Below are positions 51,359 through 58,385 of a stretch of DNA of 64,000 nt, one piece after another; the first letter of the stretch is position 1, and the number at the start of each line of letters is the position of its first letter. The notes beneath the pieces were generated by a model that did no database searches, was not told the origin of the DNA, and saw only the letters and a list, made by a program, of their open reading frames with translations. Made by a program: the position numbers and the translations under genes. The stretch comes from Amycolatopsis benzoatilytica AK 16/65 (GTDB taxonomy: Bacteria; Actinomycetota; Actinomycetes; Mycobacteriales; Pseudonocardiaceae), in contig NZ_KB912942.1 of assembly GCF_000383915.1 (NCBI RefSeq), forward strand, positions 6,706,413-6,770,412, in the 5' to 3' direction.

Positions 51359-51798
51359 GATGCCGGAGTGAACTTCGCGTTCTCGAGCCGGCTGAGCCGT
51401 TCCTCGTACCGGGCGACGCCGGCCATCCGGATCCGGATCTGCGCGTGCTGACGCTGGATCTCCTCGATCAGCGACCGCGCCTCGAGGTTGTCCCCGGCGT
51501 CCGAGCGCGGCGTCATCGCGATCGATTCGCGCAGCGTCTCCAGCTGCGCTTCCTGGGCCGCGACATGCGGGATCATCCGGTCCAGCTCGCCGCGGATCCA
51601 GCGCAGGTCGCCGGCCGCGGTCTCCAGCCGGCTCTCCGTCTCGTCGAGCCGGCGGCGGTGGTCGACGGTGCAGTGCTCGAGCTCGTCGATCCGGGTCTCG
51701 AAGTCCCGGATGACGTCCCGGGTCCGCTCCTCGACGCGGTGGTCGACGATCCGGGCGAGGCGGGCGCCGAAGAGGTTTCTGAGCTTGGCGACGGGCAT
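51355..51798 (-). CDS. Small coiled-coil protein in the pse operon, unknown
   Basis: A 147-residue, charged, almost wholly helical protein. The first 20 residues (MPVAKLRNLFGARLARIVDHR) are amphipathic and basic and could touch membrane; the rest is heptad-like (RIDELEHCTVDHRRRLDETESRLETAAGDLRWIRGELDRM, in parts). ATG at 51798 has GAAGGAAA upstream. It lies between the transferase and pseH, translationally coupled to pseH by a GTGA overlap. It resembles the coiled-coil parts that accompany glycosyl/methyl-transferases in polysaccharide loci, perhaps a scaffold or chain-length ruler; this is inference. Confidence 0.7.
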   Translation of the reverse strand: MPVAKLRNLFGARLARIVDHRVEERTRDVIRDFETRIDELEHCTVDHRRRLDETESRLETAAGDLRWIRGELDRMIPHVAAQEAQLETLRESIAMTPRSDAGDNLEARSLIEEIQRQHAQIRIRMAGVARYEERLSRLENAKFTPAS

Positions 51799-51838
51799 AG
51801 CGGGTTTCCTTCGGGAAGTGCCGGAGCCGGCAGTGGCT

Positions 51839-52498
51839 TCAGCGGAGCAGGGTGGTGGTGCCGGTGCGGGTCCAGGACTCCAGCAGCCGGCCCTCGGCGG
51901 CGATCTGGTGCTCGGGGCCGACGATGCACGAATCGCCTGCCGCGTGCTCCCACGAGGTCTGGTCCGGGTTGTCGATGAACGAGAACCCGGTGAGCACCAG
52001 CTGCGCCTCGGGGAAAGACGTACGGGCGATCCAGGCCGCGAGGGTACCCGTGGTCGACCAGGTCGGCTCGGAGCGCGTGGGCAGCCCGAGCGCGTCCGAC
52101 AGCGGCAGCACGACGTCGCGGTTCGACACCGGGACGAAGCCGAGGTCCTCGGGCCACCAGCCGGGCAGGTCCTCCGGCTCCCAGTGCAGGCGGCCCGGCT
52201 CGACCAGCAGGTACAGCCGGCGGCGGTAGTCGCGGAAGACATGCCGGGTGGCGCGCACCGCGCGGTTGAAGACCACCGCATGCACCTTGCGTCCGGTGAC
52301 ATCCGGACCATCCGGTTCGTCCACTACGAACCCGTTGACGCGAATGACCAGGTCACAGTCGTCGACTGCCTTGGCGCGCGCCGGGTCCGGAGCCAGCGGC
52401 TGGTTGCCGACCACGGCCACCGAACGCGGGTCCGGCCGGTCCGCATACGCCGAAAGCAGGTCGCCCATCAAGCTCGCCGCACCAAGAGCAGCACTCAT
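51839..52498 (-). CDS. Sialyltransferase-like (GT29/GT42-type) putative nonulosonyltransferase
   Basis: About 219 residues. SVAVVGNQPLAPD near the N-terminus and DDCDLVIRVNGF match the L-type sialylmotif (GNxxxL, D-x-D-x-V-x-R-x-N). Later GRKVHAVVFN, STTGTLAAWIA (S-motif-like) and QLVLTGFSFIDNP follow the order of GT42/GT29 enzymes, and GPEHQIAAEGRLL could hold the catalytic His. CMP-nonulosonic acid is the expected donor given the pse genes. First gene of the minus-strand operon (transferase, coiled coil, pseH, pseI). No clear ribosome site for 52498; MGDLLSAYAD at 52468 is an alternative start. Confidence 0.7.
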   Translation of the reverse strand: MSAALGAASLMGDLLSAYADRPDPRSVAVVGNQPLAPDPARAKAVDDCDLVIRVNGFVVDEPDGPDVTGRKVHAVVFNRAVRATRHVFRDYRRRLYLLVEPGRLHWEPEDLPGWWPEDLGFVPVSNRDVVLPLSDALGLPTRSEPTWSTTGTLAAWIARTSFPEAQLVLTGFSFIDNPDQTSWEHAAGDSCIVGPEHQIAAEGRLLESWTRTGTTTLLR

Positions 52499-52646
52499 AG
52501 AGGAGAAAACTACCAGGACACAAGGAACGACCATGCCCGTATCGCCCGAACACACGCACCGGCCGGGCCGTGATCAAGCCGAGGTCGCGCCGTGATCGAG
52601 CCGGGGCGGACCGAGCCCGCCGCGCCCCATCGGTACCCTCGTCCAC
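52499..52646. promoter_or_regulatory. Divergent region between pse operon and galactan exporter operon
   Basis: 148 bp between divergent starts. It must hold promoters for the transferase-pseH-pseI operon and for wzm-wzt-glfT1. A segment at 52499-52530 is AT-richer. No dyad of note. Confidence 0.35.
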
Positions 52647-53600
52647 GTGCATGCCACCAGCACGGTTCACGCAGCCGAACCCGATGTGTCGACCTCGGTT
52701 CCACCGACGTCGGACAGCAAGACGTTCAAGCGTGCGATCGAAGACATCAGGTCCGGTTTGGCCGCCCGTGAGCTCTGGACTCACCTCGGCTGGCAGGACA
52801 TCAAGCAGCGCTACCGGCGCTCGGTCATCGGGCCGTTCTGGATCACCATCAGCCAGGGCGTCATCGCGCTCGGCCTGGGCCTGCTGTACTCGCAGCTGTT
52901 CCGCACGCCGATCGAGGTGTTCCTGCCCTACCTCTCCACCGGCTTCATCATCTGGGGATTCATCCAGGGCTGCCTCACCGAGGGCATGGAAACGTTCATC
53001 TCCAACGAGGGGATGATCAAGCAGCTGCCCGCGCCGCTGAGCGTCTATGTGCTGCGCACGATCTGGCGCCAGACGATCCAGCTCGCGCACAACATGATCG
53101 TCTACGTCGTGCTGCTGATCATTTTCTTCTCGGCGCTCGACAATCCGTATTCGCTCGGGTCGAAAGACGGTGCCTGCCTGCCCGACAAGTACTGCCATCC
53201 GGGCCTGAGCTGGAACATCTTCCTCGCCATCCCCGGGTTCGTGCTGCTCGCGCTGACCGCCGGCTGGGCGGCGCTGCTGCTGGGCATCATCTCGACCCGG
53301 TTCCGGGACATCCCGCAGCTGATCAACTCGCTGATCCAGCTGATGTTCTACGGCACCCCGATCGTCTGGCCGGTCGACCAGCTGCTGTCCGGCGGGGCCC
53401 GCGACGGCGCGTCCTGGGCGCTGCCGATCATCAAGCTGAACCCGCTTTACCACTACATGCAGGTGGTGCGAGGGCCGCTCATCGGACAGGCGGTGAGCTG
53501 GACCAGCTGGGCAGTGGTCGGCGGGCTCACCGTGGTCGGGTGGGGGCTCGCCCTCGTCGCCATGCGCAATTACCGGTCCCGCGTCTCGTATTGGGTGTGA
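52647..53600 (+). CDS. wzm: Galactan ABC exporter permease (Wzm)
   Basis: A 317-residue ABC-2-type permease with six membrane helices. IRSGLAARELWTHLGWQDIKQRYRRSVIGPFWITISQGV (in parts) is the typical N-terminal coupling segment of Wzm/TagG exporters, followed by VFLPYLSTGFIIWGFIQGC. Together with the ATPase 3 bp downstream and GlfT1 it matches mycobacterial Rv3783/Rv3781/Rv3782, which move lipid-linked galactan across the membrane. GTG start at 52647. Confidence 0.9.
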   Translation: MHATSTVHAAEPDVSTSVPPTSDSKTFKRAIEDIRSGLAARELWTHLGWQDIKQRYRRSVIGPFWITISQGVIALGLGLLYSQLFRTPIEVFLPYLSTGFIIWGFIQGCLTEGMETFISNEGMIKQLPAPLSVYVLRTIWRQTIQLAHNMIVYVVLLIIFFSALDNPYSLGSKDGACLPDKYCHPGLSWNIFLAIPGFVLLALTAGWAALLLGIISTRFRDIPQLINSLIQLMFYGTPIVWPVDQLLSGGARDGASWALPIIKLNPLYHYMQVVRGPLIGQAVSWTSWAVVGGLTVVGWGLALVAMRNYRSRVSYWV

Positions 53601-53603
53601 CAG

Positions 53604-54419
53604 ATGGTCAGCATTGACGTCCACAACGCGTACGTGGACTTCCCGATTTTCGACGCGAAATCGCGTTCGATGAAAAAGCGCGTGCTCGGCAAGGTCGGCG
53701 GCAAGATCGGCACCGAGCAGAAGGTGCCGATCATCGAGGCGCTGCACGACGTGTCGATCAGCCTGCGCGAGGGCGACCGCGTCGGTCTCGTCGGGCACAA
53801 CGGCGCGGGCAAGTCCACGCTGCTGCGGCTGCTCGCCGGCATCTACGAGCCGACCCGGGGCTCGTCCCGGATCGTCGGCAAGATCGCGCCGGTGTTCGAC
53901 CTCGGCATCGGCATGGACCCGGAGATCTCCGGCGAGGAGAACATCATCATCCGCGGTCTTTTCCTCGGCATGAGCGCCAAGGAAATGGAGAAGCGGGTCG
54001 ACGACATCGCGGAGTTCACCGAGCTCGGCGACTACCTGCAGATGCCGCTGCGCACCTACTCCACCGGTATGCGGGTCCGGCTCGCGCTGGGCGTGGTGAC
54101 CTCGATCGACCCGGAGATCCTGATCCTGGACGAGGGCATCGGCGCGGTCGACGCGGCGTTCCTGAACAAGGCCCGCGACCGGCTCAAGGACCTGGTCAAA
54201 CGGTCCGGCATCCTGGTGTTCGCCAGCCACTCCGACGAGTTCCTCTTCGAGCTGTGCGACTCCGCGATCTGGATGGACGAGGGGCGGCTCAAGCAGCAGG
54301 GATCGCTGCGCGAGGTGCTCACCGGCTACAAGGGCCGCGACCCGTTCGAGAACATGAGCCAGGAAGGTCTCGAGCGCCTCGGCATCGAGCCCGCGACCAC
54401 GAAGAACGGCGGGGAATGA
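53604..54419 (+). CDS. wzt: Galactan ABC exporter ATPase (Wzt)
   Basis: A 271-residue ATPase of the polysaccharide-exporter type. VHNAYVDFPIFDAKSRSMKK at the start is characteristic. Walker A is GHNGAGKSTLL, the signature TYSTGMRVRLALGV, Walker B EILILDEGIGAVD, and FASHSDEFLFELCD has the H-loop. There is no C-terminal carbohydrate-binding domain, as in Rv3781. The stop overlaps glfT1 ATG (ATGA). Confidence 0.92.
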   Translation: MVSIDVHNAYVDFPIFDAKSRSMKKRVLGKVGGKIGTEQKVPIIEALHDVSISLREGDRVGLVGHNGAGKSTLLRLLAGIYEPTRGSSRIVGKIAPVFDLGIGMDPEISGEENIIIRGLFLGMSAKEMEKRVDDIAEFTELGDYLQMPLRTYSTGMRVRLALGVVTSIDPEILILDEGIGAVDAAFLNKARDRLKDLVKRSGILVFASHSDEFLFELCDSAIWMDEGRLKQQGSLREVLTGYKGRDPFENMSQEGLERLGIEPATTKNGGE

Positions 54420-55327
54420 TGACCAGCGAGACGCGGGAGCTGCCCGAAGGCGCCGTTGTCGGCGTGGTGGTCACGCGGCATCGTCGTGAGCTGCTCGCGG
54501 ACTCGCTGAAAATCCTCGCCGCCCAGACGCGGCCGATCGACCACCTCGTGGTGGTGGACAACGGGCCGGACAAGCCGGCCCGCGAAGTGGTCGAGGGCTA
54601 CCCGCTGCCGTACACGTACCTGCCGTCGCACCGCAATCTCGGCGGCGCGGGCGGGTTCGCGCTCGGCATGCTGCACGCGTTGTCGATGGGCGCGGAATGG
54701 GTGTGGCTCGCCGACGACGACGGACGGCCCGCCGACGAGCACGTGCTGGAAATCCTGCTGGAAGAGGCCGAGAAGCGCGGGCTCGCCGAGGTTTCCCCGG
54801 TGGTGGCGAACATCGACTCCCCGGCGAAGCTGGCGTTTCCGCTGCGCCGCGGACTCACCTGGAAGCGTTCGTCGGCGGAGCTGGGCACGGACTTCCTGCC
54901 CGGCATCGCGTCGCTGATGAACGGCGCGCTCTTCCGAGCGTCCACTTTGGACGTCACCGGCGTGCCGGACCTGCGGCTGTTCTTCCGCGGCGACGAGGTG
55001 GAACTGCACCGCCGCCTGGTCCGCTCCGGCCTGCCGTTCGGCACGTCGCTGCGCACGACCTACCTGCACCCGGACGGCTCGGACGAGTTCAAGCCGATGC
55101 TGGGCGGAAAGTTCCACGCGCAGGACCCGGAGAACGAGGTGAAGCGGTACTACACCTACCGCAACCGCGGATATCTGCTTTCCCAGCCTGGAATGCGCAA
55201 GATCGGTGCACTGGAAGTGCTGCGGTTCGGGCTGTACTTCGTGGGCGTGAAGCGCGATCCGAAGGCGTTCGCGCAGTGGCTGAAGCTGGTCCGGCAGGGG
55301 CGGGCGGAGAAGTTCTACCGGTACTGA
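54416..55327 (+). CDS. glfT1: Galactofuranosyltransferase GlfT1
   Basis: A 303-residue GT2 enzyme that adds the first galactofuranose residues to the lipid-linked rhamnosyl-GlcNAc primer. ATG codons at 54416 and 54419 follow each other; the first overlaps wzt. Blocks: VVGVVVTRHRRELLADSL, HLVVVDNGPDKPAREV, HRNLGGAGGFALGMLHAL, VWLADDDGRPADE (DDD metal motif) and FFRGDEVELHRRL with the base. YYTYRNRGYLL is shared with GlfT1 relatives. Confidence 0.9.
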   Translation: MMTSETRELPEGAVVGVVVTRHRRELLADSLKILAAQTRPIDHLVVVDNGPDKPAREVVEGYPLPYTYLPSHRNLGGAGGFALGMLHALSMGAEWVWLADDDGRPADEHVLEILLEEAEKRGLAEVSPVVANIDSPAKLAFPLRRGLTWKRSSAELGTDFLPGIASLMNGALFRASTLDVTGVPDLRLFFRGDEVELHRRLVRSGLPFGTSLRTTYLHPDGSDEFKPMLGGKFHAQDPENEVKRYYTYRNRGYLLSQPGMRKIGALEVLRFGLYFVGVKRDPKAFAQWLKLVRQGRAEKFYRY

Positions 55328-55359
55328 ACCGGCGTCCGAGCACCGGCTGACCACAGCAA

Positions 55360-55401
55360 AAGAGTCCGTTGTGGACAGTGCAGCATCCACAACGGACTCT
55401 T
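55360..55401. terminator. Bidirectional terminator between glfT1 and the PPE-like gene
   Basis: Perfect 16-bp arms (aagagtccgttgtgga and complement) around a 10-base loop, preceded by caaaa and followed by ttcg. It lies between convergent genes. Confidence 0.83.
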
Positions 55402-55411
55402 CGAAGAACCG

Positions 55412-56584
55412 CTACTCCCCGATCACCGGCGGCGCGGACCGGTGCCCGCCGCCGAAGTCTTCGTTTTCGTCGATCTCCATGACGAACGCCGGCTGGTCGT
55501 GCCCGTCGTCGTAGGGGCGGGCGCCGAAGCCCATCCCCGGACGTGCCGGCGCGCCGCCCATTCCGCCGGCCGCGACATCCGCCGCACCCGGGGTCATCGC
55601 GCCGTCGCCGGGACCGAAGCCCGCGTTGGCGCCGCCGCGGCCGACCTTGCTTTGGTGTTCCTCGTCGGCGCCGAAACCGCCGCCTCCGCCGCCCATCGGC
55701 ATCCCGCCCATCGGCATCGCACCCATGCCGGCACCGCCCGCGTTGCCGCCGGCCGGACCGGAGTGGGCCGCGGCGGGCGCGTAGCCGGCCGCCGTCGTGG
55801 AAGCGTCGGGGACCGCCTGGTGCACAGCACCGGTGAACTGGGTCGGGCCGCTGACCGTGGGCGTGCTCTGCGAAACCGCCGAATGGTCAGCCGGAGCGCC
55901 TGCCGCTGCCGCGCCACCGCCACCCGCCGCGGCCGGAGCCGGGCTCGCCGGAGTGTCCGCGTGGCCGCCCGAGTGCTCGCCACCGGTCGGCATCGCGACG
56001 GCCGAGCCGCCGCTCACCGCGGCGCCGAACTTCGGCGGGTGCGCGAAGGTCGGCTGCTTCGAGCCCGACGAGTACAGCGACGCGTCGTACTGCTTCATCG
56101 TCTCCGCGGCCTGCTCGTGCGCCGAGCGGCTCTCCTGCTGCTTCTTCAGCGAGTCGTCGATCGCGTTGCTCATTTCGAGCGGCGTCGCGTGCGACCACTT
56201 GTCGAATTCCTCGGTCCAGTCGAACGGGACCGCTTCCGGCATCGAGTGTTTCGCCACCTGCGCCGCGGACGCCTGCTCTTCGACGTTCTGCGCGGCCAGC
56301 TTCGCGTTCTGCGCGTTCGCTTCCGCCCACTCGCTAAGGCTGGTGAAGTACGCCTGCGCACCAGCGGCCGCCTCGCCGCTCCACGCGTGCGCGGCCTTCT
56401 TCACGGCTTCGCCCAGCTGCGTCGAGAACTCCTCGAACGCCTTCTGCACCTCGGTGTAGGCGTGCGACACCGAGGAAACCTGCTCCACGTCGAGGTTCGT
56501 CTCGACGTAGGCCTTCAACTGCTGGTGCGGATGCCCGAGGTAGTCGGCGTCAGACGGCGCGAGCCCCGGCTGCGGCGTGCTCAT
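55412..56584 (-). CDS. PPE-type protein with Gly-rich linker and C-terminal PPVIGE motif
   Basis: A 390-residue type VII substrate. The N-terminal 180 residues are helical and hold AHAWSGEAAAGAQAYF (WxG turn near residue 68), plus YTEVQKAFEEFSTQLG ahead of it. A Gly/Ala/Pro/Met-rich region (GMGAMPMGGMPMGGGGGGFG) follows, then an acidic end EIDENEDFGGGHRSAPPVIGE. The tail FGG...PPVIGE is shared with the protein at 14156-15436. Its ATG overlaps the stop of the small partner gene (ATGA), as expected for co-folded heterodimers. Confidence 0.8.
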   Translation of the reverse strand: MSTPQPGLAPSDADYLGHPHQQLKAYVETNLDVEQVSSVSHAYTEVQKAFEEFSTQLGEAVKKAAHAWSGEAAAGAQAYFTSLSEWAEANAQNAKLAAQNVEEQASAAQVAKHSMPEAVPFDWTEEFDKWSHATPLEMSNAIDDSLKKQQESRSAHEQAAETMKQYDASLYSSGSKQPTFAHPPKFGAAVSGGSAVAMPTGGEHSGGHADTPASPAPAAAGGGGAAAAGAPADHSAVSQSTPTVSGPTQFTGAVHQAVPDASTTAAGYAPAAAHSGPAGGNAGGAGMGAMPMGGMPMGGGGGGFGADEEHQSKVGRGGANAGFGPGDGAMTPGAADVAAGGMGGAPARPGMGFGARPYDDGHDQPAFVMEIDENEDFGGGHRSAPPVIGE

Positions 56585-57000
56585 TCGGTGCCCTTCACGG
56601 TCCGGTGAGTGTCGATGGCCTGGTTCTCGTTCTCCGTGTAGACCCCGCCCGCGCGCGCCAGCGCCTCGTCCGCCTCCTGCAGGATCCGGCCGAACTGGTC
56701 CAGCACATCGGCAGCCGAGCCGTGCGCGTCCGCGCCGCTCTTGCGGTCATGCTCGGCGACGGTCTGCCCGTACGGGTGGCTGCCCAGCTTCGGAGCGGAC
56801 GCCAGCGCCTGCGTCTGCGGCTTGAGCCGCTCGAGACGGGTGACCATGTCGGTGAGCGCGGCTCGGAGATCGCCCAGCGCGTTCGTGTCGATGCTGAACC
56901 CGCCGGCTTTCGCGGCACCGGCCAGCTTGTGCGTTTCGGCCGCGGCTTCGGCGAGGCCCTTGGCGTTCAGCCCGCCGGCCGCCAGCGGATCAGTGCTCAT
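56581..57000 (-). CDS. Small PE/EsxB-like type VII partner with YxxxE signal
   Basis: A 139-residue helical protein. FSIDTNALGDLRAALTDMVTRLERLKPQTQALASAP (in parts) is the first long helix; SAADVLDQFGRILQEADEALARAGGVYTENENQAI is the second, ending in YTENE, the YxxxD/E export signal in its usual place after the last helix. There is no WxG, which lies in the partner. It begins 32 bp after the EspG gene and overlaps the PPE-like gene. Confidence 0.8.
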   Translation of the reverse strand: MSTDPLAAGGLNAKGLAEAAAETHKLAGAAKAGGFSIDTNALGDLRAALTDMVTRLERLKPQTQALASAPKLGSHPYGQTVAEHDRKSGADAHGSAADVLDQFGRILQEADEALARAGGVYTENENQAIDTHRTVKGTE

Positions 57001-57032
57001 GCGCCGGAGTGTACCGACGGGCGCGCCTTCGG

Positions 57033-57803
57033 TCAGGCGTTTGCCGAATACCCTTCAAGCTGGGTGAACAGCTGCTGGGCCAAACGGGCATTGTCAGCCG
57101 GCGCATAGGTGAGCCAGCGCTGGCCGTCGCTCGCGTCACGGGTGCTGAGCAGGTACCGGCCGAGCTCGGTGTCGAACCAGGCGAGCGAAGGCAGCGACTG
57201 TTCGTGGCCGCGTCCGTCGCCGATGTGCACGGTGAACTGCCCGACCGCCAGCCGCGGCTTCTCGAAGATCCGCTCCACTGCCCGCAGCTGCGGGTTGTGC
57301 GTTCGCGGGCCGCTGACCCCGGCGAACGGGTCGTAGGCGTCGCCGCGCACTGGCTTCTTCGCCGGACGCGCGACGGTGACCGACTGGCCGGGCGCGGCGG
57401 GCGTCAGCGGCAGCAGGTCGACGATCGCCGGGACGATGCCGGTCGGACGGACCTCTTCGAAGGTGAACATGCCGTCGCGGTGCACCACGAGCACCGCGTA
57501 GTTGGCGCCATTGGACGCGACCCGCGCGAACAGCTGCTCGTCGCCGAGCTTGGCCGCCGCGGAAACAGCGATGCTGGGCCGGGCGAAGGTGGCGAGCGCG
57601 ATCTCCACGTCGTCGTCGACGCTCCCGCGGCGCAGCAATCCGCGCCCGTCGAGGTCGCGCATCACGGCGTCGCGCACCGCGGCGCGCTCGTCGCCGGTGA
57701 TGCCGATGTGCGGCACCACGAACGGCACCGGTGCGCGGCCCAAGCCGAGCTCGGCCAGCAGGAGATCCACCGCTGCCGGCGACAGCGTGAACGAATACGG
57801 CAC
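57033..57803 (-). CDS. ESX secretion-associated protein, EspG family
   Basis: A 256-residue EspG-type chaperone, first gene of the second type VII module. FTLSPAAVDLLLAELGLGRAPVPFVVPHIG opens it; ISTDDERAAVRDAVM-like helical region, then EQLFARVASNGANYAVLVVHRDGMFTFEEVRP and an extended loop LPSLAWFDTELGRYLLSTRDASDGQRWLTYAPAD (in parts) complete the fold. Its partner pair is encoded right after it. No ATPase, mycosin or EccB-E gene is in the window, so export must use machinery encoded elsewhere. Confidence 0.83.
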   Translation of the reverse strand: MPYSFTLSPAAVDLLLAELGLGRAPVPFVVPHIGITGDERAAVRDAVMRDLDGRGLLRRGSVDDDVEIALATFARPSIAVSAAAKLGDEQLFARVASNGANYAVLVVHRDGMFTFEEVRPTGIVPAIVDLLPLTPAAPGQSVTVARPAKKPVRGDAYDPFAGVSGPRTHNPQLRAVERIFEKPRLAVGQFTVHIGDGRGHEQSLPSLAWFDTELGRYLLSTRDASDGQRWLTYAPADNARLAQQLFTQLEGYSANA

Positions 57804-57948
57804 GTCCCACCCCTAAGTCCGGTCTCTGCCCGCGGAAACCGTAGTCCACCCGGCGGCGCGTCAGCCAATCGCGCTTCCGCTGTGCGCGAATCCGCTGGTG
57901 GCGAAAGCCTCTTGCTTCCGGCGAGCGACCGCTGCTGCCATGGAGATC

Positions 57949-58191
57949 ATGACCGAACCGAAACCAGCACTGGTGCTGCACCTCGCGACCGGCGGCGAGC
58001 CGCTGATCTTCCCGCTCGCCGCCGAGAGCGCCCCGCCAGTCCAAGAAAAGCTCGCCGACCTGCTCAGACACGGCAGCGTGCACTCCGTGCAGACCCGGGA
58101 CGGCAACGTCGTGTCGGTGAATTTCGCGCACGTCGCCGCGGCGTATGTCGAAGACCTGAGCCGGAAGGGCAAATTCGGGCTGTCCGTCTAG
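57949..58191 (+). CDS. Small conserved-looking protein, unknown
   Basis: An 80-residue soluble protein: MTEPKPALVLHLATGGEPLIF, then HGSVHSVQTRDGNVVSVNFAHVAAAYVEDL. It has the strand-strand-helix-strand look of a small beta-barrel. ATG at 57949 with GGAG upstream; MEIMTEP at 57940 is an alternative. It lies between the EspG gene (divergent) and a palindromic repeat block. Family not recognised. Confidence 0.55.
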   Translation: MTEPKPALVLHLATGGEPLIFPLAAESAPPVQEKLADLLRHGSVHSVQTRDGNVVSVNFAHVAAAYVEDLSRKGKFGLSV

Positions 58192-58234
58192 CCGACGGCG
58201 AGCAGGCCGAACCGGATTTTCGCCTCGGCCGGTG

Positions 58235-58319
58235 GTCCGTGAAGGACCCCTTGCCGGACTCAGATTCCCTCATGGGGCCCCTCACGGACACCGAGTCCTT
58301 CAAGGGGCCTGGCACGGAA
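58235..58319. repeat. Interspersed palindromic repeat, copy 4 (composite)
   Basis: A 55-bp imperfect palindrome (gtccgtgaaggaccccttg ... ggggcccctcacggac, 58235-58289) followed by a further half-unit (gagtccttcaaggggcctgg, 58294-58313). It lies between the convergent small gene and glfT2. Three arms suggest a duplication within the element. Confidence 0.8.
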
Positions 58320-58385
58320 TTGCCCGGAAACGCGGGAAGGGCGCCCCGCCGAACGCGAGACGCCCTCCCTGACCAGCTCGAAAAC

